Below are positions 1 through 5,501 of a DNA stretch of 6,751 nucleotides, piece after piece. The notes under the pieces were generated by a model. That model searched no databases. It worked only from the letters and a program-made list of their open reading frames with translations, and was not told the DNA's origin. Made by a program: the position numbers and the translations under genes. Numbering within the stretch: the first letter of the stretch is position 1; the number at the start of each line of letters is the position of its first letter. Source of the DNA: an uncultured Oscillospiraceae bacterium (GTDB lineage Bacteria; Bacillota; Clostridia; Oscillospirales; Oscillospiraceae). The stretch lies in the NCBI GenBank assembly GCA_900756495.1, contig CAAEKI010000182.1:1-6751 (forward strand), read 5' to 3'.

Positions 1-16
1 CGCCTCGGACGAGGCG
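1..16. repeat. Perfect inverted repeat at window edge, possible hydrolase terminator stem
   Basis: CGCCTC-GGAC-GAGGCG is a perfect 6-bp stem with a 4-base loop, about 30 bases downstream of the stop codon of the minus-strand hydrolase gene. Position and GC content suit the stem of an intrinsic terminator for that gene. The T-tract expected on the minus strand would lie before base 1 and cannot be seen, so this is only a candidate. Nothing else is recognisable in bases 17-45. Confidence 0.35.
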
Positions 17-45
17 GGCCGCTTGTGTGTCATCTAAAATGATTT

Positions 46-2265
46 CTAAGGGATGTGCGAATCAATCACTGGAATTTGAAGGTAGGAGGGAGTTAAGCCG
101 CCTGTATAGACGGAATTCTTCGCACCGGGGCGGTAGTCGTCGTTGAGTTCAATCATTTCCCCGGAGTTGTTGGGCTGGATCTCCAGCATCAGTTTCCAGC
201 CTTTTTTGATGCGCATGGTGGAGGGGAAGAGCTCTACCTCGCAGTTTACAATCTCACCGGGTGTTAGCGGCGCATAGTCCGCTTCCTTATGGGTGTGGTA
301 GGGGCGGTAGTCGGTGCGTTTATCAGGGTCCTGCCTGCGGTGTGAGACCTTCAGGGCGCCCTTGGCCATGGGGAAGGAGGGATCCAAATCCAGCACTACG
401 GGCACGAGCTGATCATTCTCGTCCAATACCCGCAGGTTGACCAGTACCGCCATGTCGTGACTGGTGGAGGAGACATAGAGTCCCAGCTTGGAGTAGCCGG
501 CCAGGGTTACATCCCGGGACATGGGTGCGCTGACAAAGCGGGTTCCAAAGGTATTGTCCGGAGTCTTACCCACGGATACATCGGCGGAGTATGTGATCTT
601 GCCGCTCTGAGCAGGCGCCTCCCAGGAGAGGGTGTGAGTATCCCCGCCCTGCGCGCTGACGGCAGAGAGATAGAGCTTTTTATACTGAGTACGGGCGATG
701 GGCCACTCCTGCTCCCGGAGCCAGTAAAAACCGCCGTGGCCGGTGCGGATCATGACATTGACCGGGGGTTGATCCATGATGCTGTTGTCCTCCCCCTTCA
801 GCCAGTGGTCAAAGAAGGCACGGTGCTGCGCCAGCACATCCTTTCCGTACATCCAGAAGTGGACGCCTACCTCGGAGACCACGTCCAGCTTTTTCCGATC
901 CTTTGGAGTGGCAGTGTGGATGAACGCCTCGCTGGCGCCCCGGGTGTGAATAGAGCCCTGCTCCAGAGGCACAGCGGTCCAGAAGGGAATTTGGATTTTC
1001 TCCGGCTCGGCCACCATGGCCACCTTCCCGTCCGGATTATAGGCGTCGGGCTCGTCGAAGGGATGGGCCCGGACGTACTCCACCATGTCGTAACCTTTCC
1101 ACTCGCCCACGGTAATCTTGGGTACGAAGCCGAACTTGTTCAGCATGCCACCCACATAGCAATAGTCACGGTAGGGATCCAGATCGCCGGCCAGTGGGAT
1201 CATGGCTTTGAGGGCGGGGGGCTGAAGCGTGGCTACGTTGAAGGCGTTCATGGCATAGAATGAGCCTCCGTAAATGCCTACGTTCCCGTTGGACCAGGGC
1301 TGCTCCGCCGCCCACTGGATGGAGTCGTAGTAGTCCAAGGCCTCAGGTTTGCCGAATTGGCTGTGCATGCCGGGGGAGCGGCCCAGGCCGGCACTGTCCA
1401 CATTGATCACTACATACCCATAAGGGACCCAGTCCCGGGTGTTGGCTCGCTCAAAGTACTCGCTGACGTGGGTGAGCATGGCATTTACCGGGCTGCCCGG
1501 CGTGGGGAAGCCGGGGGCCCCGGCGGGGACCGGATCGCCGCCGGCCAATTGGATGTGGAAGTTGATGTAGTCGGTTTCGGCGGGGCGGTCCTCAAAGTAG
1601 TTGTCCTCCATCCGCTCGTGGAGCTCGAACTCCTCCCCGCTGCCGATTTTGCCCAGCCAGAAGGCCTTGCCGTAGCCGCCTGAGCTGATGAGGACGGGGT
1701 ATTTTCCATCCCTTACCGGGCGAAACACGTCGGCGTACAGGAAGCTGCCGTTCCGCAAGGGAATTTTTACGTCGGTTTGCTTAATGATGCCGTCCATCCG
1801 GCGGCGCAGGTGATTGCGTGCGCAGGCGGGAGAGTAGAGTTTGCCTCCCAGGGCCTTCATCAGCGCCTGCACCCCTTCGTCGGCGGTGAAGAAGTCCTCG
1901 GGTGCGTTGAGGTTGATGCGGTAGCGGAAGGCATTCACGGTCTCCCGGATGGCATCTGTGATGGTAATCCGCTCCTCCACATTGTCGGCGGGGTTGAGGC
2001 TCAGAAGGAGCCGGCTGATGTTGGTGACCTTGCGGTTGGTAATCCGGCGGACGTTTCCCGCCACCTCAAAGGAGAGGTCGGCGGGAGTCATCTCCACCTT
2101 GGCGGTAGCGGAGCCCAGAACCAGATCGCCTACGGAGAAGGTGACGGTCTCCCCCTCCAGGTAGGAGAAGGAGCCCTGCTCATCGGTCCTGCCCCGCTGG
2201 CTCTGGGTCTCGAAGTCCAGTCCGCACACAGGGCTGATGCAGAATACGCCTGTTCTTACATTCAT
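46..2265 (-). CDS. CocE/NonD (peptidase S15-like) alpha/beta hydrolase with N-terminal beta-rich domain
   Basis: A 739-residue predicted serine hydrolase of the CocE / X-Pro dipeptidyl-peptidase superfamily, which cleaves esters, amides or peptides; the substrate is unknown. Residues 1-~135 form an extra module (SPVCGLDFETQSQRGRTDE, EGETVTFSVGDLVLG) resembling beta-rich modules usually found in exported proteins, yet no signal peptide is visible. The alpha/beta-hydrolase core starts near 157, with PVLISSGGYGK (190-200), NVDSAGLGRSPG (288-299) and the nucleophile elbow IYGGSFYAMN (Ser335). Glu435 in PLEQGSIHTRG sits where relatives carry the acid, and His469 in VGVHFW is the likely catalytic His. 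A galactose-binding-like S15 C-terminal domain spans about 525-735. The ATG at 2265 is chosen because GGAGG (2276-2280) precedes it by 10 nt and homology begins there. The frame stays open upstream to 2718, but that part is antisense to the HxlR gene. It is transcribed divergently from that regulator, 96 bp away. Family call is firm; exact activity is not. Confidence 0.9.
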   Translation of the reverse strand: MNVRTGVFCISPVCGLDFETQSQRGRTDEQGSFSYLEGETVTFSVGDLVLGSATAKVEMTPADLSFEVAGNVRRITNRKVTNISRLLLSLNPADNVEERITITDAIRETVNAFRYRINLNAPEDFFTADEGVQALMKALGGKLYSPACARNHLRRRMDGIIKQTDVKIPLRNGSFLYADVFRPVRDGKYPVLISSGGYGKAFWLGKIGSGEEFELHERMEDNYFEDRPAETDYINFHIQLAGGDPVPAGAPGFPTPGSPVNAMLTHVSEYFERANTRDWVPYGYVVINVDSAGLGRSPGMHSQFGKPEALDYYDSIQWAAEQPWSNGNVGIYGGSFYAMNAFNVATLQPPALKAMIPLAGDLDPYRDYCYVGGMLNKFGFVPKITVGEWKGYDMVEYVRAHPFDEPDAYNPDGKVAMVAEPEKIQIPFWTAVPLEQGSIHTRGASEAFIHTATPKDRKKLDVVSEVGVHFWMYGKDVLAQHRAFFDHWLKGEDNSIMDQPPVNVMIRTGHGGFYWLREQEWPIARTQYKKLYLSAVSAQGGDTHTLSWEAPAQSGKITYSADVSVGKTPDNTFGTRFVSAPMSRDVTLAGYSKLGLYVSSTSHDMAVLVNLRVLDENDQLVPVVLDLDPSFPMAKGALKVSHRRQDPDKRTDYRPYHTHKEADYAPLTPGEIVNCEVELFPSTMRIKKGWKLMLEIQPNNSGEMIELNDDYRPGAKNSVYTGGLTPSYLQIPVIDSHIP

Positions 2266-2302
2266 AAGTTTTTTGCCTCCAGTTGAAAAAAAGATATGGC
2301 AC

Positions 2303-2331
2303 TTGGCTGGCGAGTCGAACTGTGATAGACT
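2303..2331 (+). promoter_or_regulatory. Candidate extended -10 promoter for the HxlR gene
   Basis: A -35 box TTGGCT (2303-2308), a 17-bp spacer and TAGACT (2326-2331) preceded by TGA give an extended -10 (TGnTAGACT). Transcription would start near 2338, about 24 nt before the regulator's ATG. The short arms AGTC (2313-2316) and GACT (2328-2331) form a weak dyad over this promoter, a reasonable place for an autoregulatory HxlR operator. On the other strand TATCTT (2292-2297) is a possible -10 for the hydrolase, but it has no good -35. Confidence 0.45.
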
Positions 2332-2361
2332 AATCAAAATGGGGGAAGGCAGGGAACGCAT

Positions 2362-3051
2362 ATGAAACATCTCGAAGATCCCGGCATCCGGCCCTACGAC
2401 TATTTCCGTGAGGTGCTGGGCGGAAAGTGGAAGCTGTTCATCATTCGGGGCATCATCTACAAGGGCTTCGTGCGCTTTAACGAGCTCAAGCGGATCACCG
2501 GTGTTACCGAGAAGGTGCTCCAGCAGCAGCTCCGGGAGTTGGAGCGGGACGGCATCATCAGGCGGACCATCTATCCTGAGATTCCGCCCCGGGTGGAGTA
2601 CAGCTTTACTCCGGCGGGGGAGGAGCTGCGGCCGGTAATGGATGCAATTTACGCGTGGAGTTTGAAGCGCCTTCAGGAGCAGGGGGCGGACATCGCTCCG
2701 CTGACGTTTCTTTACCACGAGGGCAGCAGCAAGCGGGAGGAGGGACGGGACCTAGATTCAATCCGTCCGCCCAATGGTTCTGCTCTTGAGGATGACGGAG
2801 GCCAAGAAGGAGATCAGGGAAAGCACAGTGAAGACGAGGAAGACATTTCGATAGCCTACAGCCTCATTGCCCACCCCTGCGATCTCCAGAATCAGGGGAA
2901 TGACAATCAGCGATGCACAGCGGATGCCTACCACGATGGGAGTAATGAGTTTGTTGGCCTGGGCGAAGTCGTACCGGCCGAAGATTTGGATAATGAGGGA
3001 GGGCATCAGGTTGGCCATACCTCCGTGGAGGCAGGAAAGAAAGACCACTGA
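2362..3051 (+). CDS. HxlR-family winged-helix regulator; C-terminal part is probably a run-on
   Basis: Residues 14-~102 are a clear HxlR-type winged helix: GGKWKLFIIRG (20-30), FNELKRITGVTEKVLQQQL (39-57, including the recognition helix) and the wing YPEIPPRVEYSFTPAG (71-86). Such dimeric DNA-binding proteins are normally about 105-130 residues and often repress a divergent neighbour, here the hydrolase. The start is supported by AGGGA (2351-2355), 6 nt before the ATG. Oddly, the open frame continues for 229 residues. About the last 100 are low-complexity and antisense to the last 294 bases of the convergent MFS gene, so I doubt they are functional. Two stops lie close by in the +1 frame, TGA (2702-2704) and TAG (2753-2755). 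A one-base slip in the G5 run at 2682-2686 would give a normal 113-residue protein. The domain contains no cysteine, unlike redox- or aldehyde-sensing HxlR members. Family call is strong; the true 3' end is uncertain. Confidence 0.8.
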   Translation: MKHLEDPGIRPYDYFREVLGGKWKLFIIRGIIYKGFVRFNELKRITGVTEKVLQQQLRELERDGIIRRTIYPEIPPRVEYSFTPAGEELRPVMDAIYAWSLKRLQEQGADIAPLTFLYHEGSSKREEGRDLDSIRPPNGSALEDDGGQEGDQGKHSEDEEDISIAYSLIAHPCDLQNQGNDNQRCTADAYHDGSNEFVGLGEVVPAEDLDNEGGHQVGHTSVEAGKKDH

Positions 3052-4053
3052 AATGATGGAGACAGACAGGCTGTTCAGTCCGGATCCAACGGCGGAGAGC
3101 GCCATCATGACGGTCCAGAGCAGTGCAAAGACCATGACGGCCCGCTTGGTGCCGATCTTCTGATCAATGACACCCCATACGTAGGACATGGGGATGCCTA
3201 CCAGGGAGGCGATGGTCAGCCAGAGAATGGCGCCGTTCTGATCCAGCCCCACTACCATGAGCCGGGGAACCATCTGAGAGAGGAGCCCCACCAATCCCAT
3301 AAACAGGAAGCCGAAGATGACGATAATCAGCCAGAACTGGCCGGTGCGGAACAGGCGGCCCACGGTGAAGGGAGAGCGGTAGCTGGAGATCAGCACCAGA
3401 TTTTTGCGCTGCTCTTCCTCTGAGATCGGCTCATTGTCCGGATAAGCGCCTGCCTCCTCCGGGTAGTTCTTGAACCAGAGGGCGAAGAGCAGCGCCATGG
3501 CGATGCAGATGGCGAACATGAGGTAGAAGGGGGCGCTTAGGTCGATTCCCAAAATCATCTTTTGAAAGACGGCCACCATAACAGCGCCCGAAATAGGCAT
3601 TCCTGCCGTAGCCCAGCCCAGGGCGACACCCTTCTTTTTTGGAAACCAGTTGTTCATGATCTGCTGCGTGGTAATGAGGTTGAGCGTGTTGGAAAAGGCT
3701 GTGAGCAAAGTGACGACAAGGCCGTACATGAGGAAGCTATTGACCTGACCATTGACCAGCCAAAGTACGCCGTAAATCAGAAAGAGTATCGCTGAGGGCC
3801 GCTTAACGCGGTATTTGGAGATGATCCAGCCGAAGATCAGGGAGACCGCTACGCCGGCAAAGCCGCCAACGGCGGAGAAGACTAAGAGGGCGTTGCTGGT
3901 CTGCATGCCCAGGTGGAGGGCAAAAAACTCGGCGGTAACGTTCAGGGTGTCATTAGGCACACTGGAGAAGAGATAGATGAGAAGGGTGAAGAGAATAATT
4001 GCCCAGCCCTTTTTGCCAAAGTCATTCAGACGCTTGCTCTGTAGTGCTTCCAT
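2758..4053 (-). CDS. MFS transporter, possibly oxalate:formate antiporter/monocarboxylate-like
   Basis: A 431-residue integral membrane carrier of the major facilitator superfamily with about 12 hydrophobic helices and a central cytoplasmic loop (about 196-232). Family marks are the loop 2-3 motif GWIISKYRVKRP (75-86), NWFPKKKGVALGWATAGMP (135-153) and, after helix 6, NYPEEAGAYPDN (196-207). WFPKKKG and PEEAG recall the oxalate:formate antiporter/monocarboxylate branch, so a small organic anion is a fair guess, not a conclusion. AAGGAG (4061-4066, read on the minus strand) lies 7 nt before the ATG. The gene is convergent with the HxlR regulator, with no visible terminator between them. The next minus-strand gene is the hydrolase, whose start is about 490 bases beyond this stop, so read-through would cross the regulator in antisense. 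Family call is firm; substrate is unknown. Confidence 0.88.
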   Translation of the reverse strand: MEALQSKRLNDFGKKGWAIILFTLLIYLFSSVPNDTLNVTAEFFALHLGMQTSNALLVFSAVGGFAGVAVSLIFGWIISKYRVKRPSAILFLIYGVLWLVNGQVNSFLMYGLVVTLLTAFSNTLNLITTQQIMNNWFPKKKGVALGWATAGMPISGAVMVAVFQKMILGIDLSAPFYLMFAICIAMALLFALWFKNYPEEAGAYPDNEPISEEEQRKNLVLISSYRSPFTVGRLFRTGQFWLIIVIFGFLFMGLVGLLSQMVPRLMVVGLDQNGAILWLTIASLVGIPMSYVWGVIDQKIGTKRAVMVFALLWTVMMALSAVGSGLNSLSVSIISVVFLSCLHGGMANLMPSLIIQIFGRYDFAQANKLITPIVVGIRCASLIVIPLILEIAGVGNEAVGYRNVFLVFTVLSLISFLASVILKSRTIGRTD

Positions 4054-4076
4054 GATTCCTCTCCTTATTGTTTAGT

Positions 4077-4137
4077 GCTGTATGGGAACGCAGCATTACC
4101 TGCCCGGCCTGCGGCAGATACAAAATATACATACAGC
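4077..4137 (-). repeat. Inverted repeat closing a stem-loop in the MFS 5' UTR
   Basis: GCTGTATG (4077-4084) and CATACAGC (4130-4137) are perfect 8-base inverted repeats. They enclose a GC-rich core that can form an internal hairpin (CTGCC/GGCAG) and several alternative GCAG/CTGC pairings. The arms fall between the inferred MFS transcription start (about 4139) and its RBS (4061-4066). In the mRNA they would therefore make a closed structure at the 5' end, leaving the RBS free. It could stabilise the transcript, be a regulatory RNA fold, or be a DNA operator. No known riboswitch class is recognised. Confidence 0.45.
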
Positions 4138-4145
4138 CTAAATAA

Positions 4146-4174
4146 ATCATAGCGGGAAAAGGCAATGTGCACAA
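4146..4174 (-). promoter_or_regulatory. Candidate sigma-A promoter for the MFS gene
   Basis: On the minus strand TTGTGC (4169-4174), a 17-bp spacer and TATGAT (4146-4151) form a plausible promoter with a near-consensus -10 and a poor -35. Initiation near 4139 gives a 5' UTR of about 86 nt containing the inverted repeat at 4077-4137. The weak -35 suggests that an activator might be needed. Confidence 0.45.
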
Positions 4175-4214
4175 TTACCCACTTTTAAAACAGTAGATAA
4201 CGGGAAAGACAGAT

Positions 4215-4232
4215 AGTTTCCTTAAGGAAACT
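4215..4232. repeat. 18-bp perfect palindrome, possible operator or RNA hairpin
   Basis: AGTTTCCTTAAGGAAACT is a perfect 18-bp palindrome. It lies about 40 bp upstream of the inferred MFS -35 (minus strand) and about 70 bp upstream of the corA -35 (plus strand). It could be the binding site of a dimeric regulator, or in RNA a 7-bp hairpin with a UUAA loop. About 30 bases on, GCGGGC runs into a T6 tract (4260-4265), but only about 3 bp of stem (GCC 4233-4235 with GGC 4257-4259) support a terminator, so I do not call one. The rest of 4175-4300 shows no gene. Confidence 0.5.
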
Positions 4233-4300
4233 GCCGGAGCAACCATCGAAGAAGCGGGCTTTTTTACCAGTCCAAAATCGTCCGTATGAATTCTTTTTAC

Positions 4301-4329
4301 TTGCATTCCGGTCGTGACTGGCTTATAAT
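4301..4329 (+). promoter_or_regulatory. Strong sigma-A promoter of the corA leader
   Basis: TTGCAT (4301-4306), exactly 17 bp, then a consensus TATAAT (4324-4329). This is the best promoter in the window. Transcription should start near 4336, giving a leader of about 195 nt before the corA start codon. A perfect -10 ahead of a terminator is typical of genes controlled by attenuation rather than by initiation. Confidence 0.75.
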
Positions 4330-4375
4330 GTTACCAACAAGACTTTCCAAATGGACAAAAAGGAGTGAGACCGTC

Positions 4376-4453
4376 GTGAATAGCGACCCTGGAAGTCGAA
4401 GAACCTATTACATATCGGCGTGTCTCGCAGCAGAGGGGCTTTCTTGCAGTTAA
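4376..4453 (+). CDS. Putative 25-residue leader peptide of corA
   Basis: A GTG-started frame of 25 codons beginning MNSDPGSRRTYYIS and ending LSCS before TAA (4451-4453). The Shine-Dalgarno AAAAAGGAG (4357-4365) lies 10 nt upstream. It fits wholly inside the leader RNA. The start codon and the last base of the Shine-Dalgarno are in the 5' strand of helix P1, codons 15-18 overlap the antiterminator strand, and the stop lies at the edge of the hairpin loop at 4446-4451. An early Asp-Pro followed by an Arg pair recalls the enterobacterial Mg2+-responsive leader peptide MgtL in style only. A ribosome paused at about codons 8-9 (CGA AGA) would open P1 yet leave 4416-4422 free. One pausing on the two Tyr codons would probably cover it. 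Translation is inferred; it could also be a chance frame. Confidence 0.5.
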   Translation: MNSDPGSRRTYYISACLAAEGLSCS

Positions 4454-4471
4454 GAAAGGCCCTTGCTTTGG

Positions 4472-4498
4472 TCACGCCGGGAAAGGCGTGATTTTTTT
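4472..4498 (+). terminator. Intrinsic terminator in the corA leader (attenuator)
   Basis: A perfect 7-bp GC-rich stem, TCACGCC/GGCGTGA, with loop GGGAAA and directly followed by seven T residues. It stands after the corA promoter and 33 nt before the corA start, with no full gene before it, so its purpose should be conditional premature termination. Its 5' arm is also complementary to 4417-4422. Confidence 0.85.
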
Positions 4499-4531
4499 AT
4501 GCTCTCCATTCATAAGACCATTGGAGGGAAG

Positions 4532-5422
4532 ATGACCCGGCTGGACGCCATCCAGGACGGCTGCTGGGTCAATCTGACCTATCCCAGCGAGGATGAGCTC
4601 AACACCGTCGCCGCGACGCTGAGCGTGGAGCCGTCCTTCCTGCGGGCGGCGCTGGATGAGGAGGAGACCTCCCGCATTGATACAGAGGAGGGACAGACGC
4701 TGATCATCATCGACCTGCCCGCTGTGGAGAAGGACGATGCAGTGGTTTACTCCACCCTGCCGCTGGGTATTATCGTGACAGAAAAGCACATTATCACCGT
4801 CTGCCTGAAGGAGTCCTCGGTGCTCAAGGACTTCCAGGACGGACTGGTGCGCAATGCCGAGACGCAGAAGCGCACCAGCTTTATCCTCTACATGTTGCTG
4901 CAGGTGGCCAAGCGCTATCTGCAGTATTTGAAGCAGATTGACAAGATCTACAACTACATGGAGCGTCAGCTCTACAAGTCCCAGCGCAACAAGGAGCTCA
5001 TTCAGCTCCTGGACCTCGAGAAATCCCTGGTCTACTTCAATACCTCCCTTAAGGCCAATGAGGTGACGCTGGAGAAGATCCTCCGCGGGCGCATTGTCAC
5101 CCTGTATGAGGAGGATCACGACCTTCTGGAGGACGTGCTGATTGAGGTGCGGCAGGCAATTGAGATGGCCAATATCTATTCCTCGATCATTTCTGGAATG
5201 ATGGATGCCTTTGCCAGTGTTATTTCCAATAATCTGAACGTCATTATGAAGGTGCTCACCTCGATTACCATTCTGCTGACCATCCCCAACATTGTCTTCG
5301 GCTTCTATGGTATGAACGTGGCGGGACTGCCCCTGAACCAATTCTGGTGGTTTCCGCTGGCGTGCGCCGGCGTAATCATTGTAGCGGTGGCGGTGCTTTT
5401 GAAACGTAAGGATCTTTTTTAG
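4532..5422 (+). CDS. corA: CorA-family (2-TM-GxN) magnesium/divalent cation transporter
   Basis: A 296-residue homopentameric inner-membrane channel for Mg2+, possibly Co2+ or Ni2+. Residues 1-~230 form the cytoplasmic domain: an alpha/beta part (WVNLTYPSEDEL 12-23, then a strand-rich region to about 95) and long acidic and basic helices (110-235) ending in the pore-lining stalk. TM1 spans about 240-258 and ends in the signature YGMN (259-262), the selectivity loop is VAGLPLNQFWW, TM2 spans about 272-290, and a basic KRKDLF tail closes the protein. Length is normal for the short Firmicute CorA group. The ATG at 4532 is chosen because GGAGGG (4523-4528) precedes it and similarity starts there. 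In-frame ATGs at 4463 and 4499 fall within or directly after the attenuator terminator and lack an RBS. Expression probably depends on read-through of that attenuator. It is monocistronic, with a terminator 16 nt downstream. Confidence 0.93.
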   Translation: MTRLDAIQDGCWVNLTYPSEDELNTVAATLSVEPSFLRAALDEEETSRIDTEEGQTLIIIDLPAVEKDDAVVYSTLPLGIIVTEKHIITVCLKESSVLKDFQDGLVRNAETQKRTSFILYMLLQVAKRYLQYLKQIDKIYNYMERQLYKSQRNKELIQLLDLEKSLVYFNTSLKANEVTLEKILRGRIVTLYEEDHDLLEDVLIEVRQAIEMANIYSSIISGMMDAFASVISNNLNVIMKVLTSITILLTIPNIVFGFYGMNVAGLPLNQFWWFPLACAGVIIVAVAVLLKRKDLF

Positions 5423-5437
5423 TCGTTTTTTGTGGGG

Positions 5438-5464
5438 AAATGCAGGCGGGTATGCCTGCATTTT
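5438..5464 (+). terminator. Intrinsic terminator after corA
   Basis: AAATGCAGGC (5438-5447) pairs perfectly with GCCTGCATTT (5454-5463) around a GGGTAT loop, ending in a short T-run (5461-5464). It lies 16 nt after the corA stop. The A-run on its 5' side makes weak bidirectional action possible. It separates corA from the citrate synthase unit. Confidence 0.8.
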
Positions 5465-5501
5465 CGCATATTTTGCAGGAAAGTTCGCTGCCCCATTCAT
5501 A

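Larger units (their letters stand above)
4337..4498 (+). promoter_or_regulatory. Putative transcription attenuator leader RNA of corA
   Basis: The leader can form a chain of mutually exclusive helices. (1) P1: 4365-4376 pairs with 4416-4428, 12 base pairs with U4421 bulged. (2) Antiterminator: CGGCGTG (4416-4422) pairs perfectly with CACGCCG (4473-4479). (3) Terminator: TCACGCC (4472-4478) with GGCGTGA (4485-4491) and a T7 tract. P1 hides the antiterminator strand and so favours termination; anything opening P1 frees it and favours read-through. A further stable hairpin, CTTTCTT/AAGAAAG (4439-4445 with 4452-4458) extended by GGGG/CCC, sits inside the antiterminator loop. A 25-codon leader peptide gene spans P1 and this hairpin, suggesting control by ribosome position. 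I do not recognise the M-box Mg2+ aptamer or another known riboswitch here. Pairing is read by eye, not computed. Confidence 0.6.

Noticed and set aside
457..1263. 268-residue plus-strand frame
   Set aside because: Wholly antisense to the hydrolase core. Its low-complexity composition reflects the G/C-rich third codon positions of the real gene, and no RBS is evident. The plus-strand frames at 1357-1683 and 1777-2286 are rejected for the same reason.
2266..2718. N-terminal extension of the hydrolase frame to a start at 2718 (890 residues)
   Set aside because: The extra 151 residues are the antisense of the HxlR gene, show no domain and no signal peptide, and the ATG at 2265 has a proper Shine-Dalgarno.
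4233..4265. Intrinsic terminator at GCGGGC-T6
   Set aside because: Only about three consecutive base pairs support the stem despite the good T-run.
4308..4330. GTCGTGACTGGC resembling the start of the ZTP (pfl) riboswitch
   Set aside because: It lies in the spacer of the corA promoter, so it would not be transcribed, and the downstream conserved part of that riboswitch is missing.
4351..4368. Mini-ORF MDKKE in the leader
   Set aside because: It has no convincing Shine-Dalgarno, is only five codons long, and overlaps the Shine-Dalgarno of the better 25-codon frame.
4337..4471. M-box (ykoK) Mg2+ riboswitch
   Set aside because: The leader is upstream of a Mg2+ transporter, but I cannot find the conserved M-box core sequences and the leader has a different helix layout.
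4463..4531. Upstream starts for CorA at 4463 and 4499
   Set aside because: They would encode the terminator hairpin as protein and lack an RBS; GGAGGG at 4523-4528 points to 4532.
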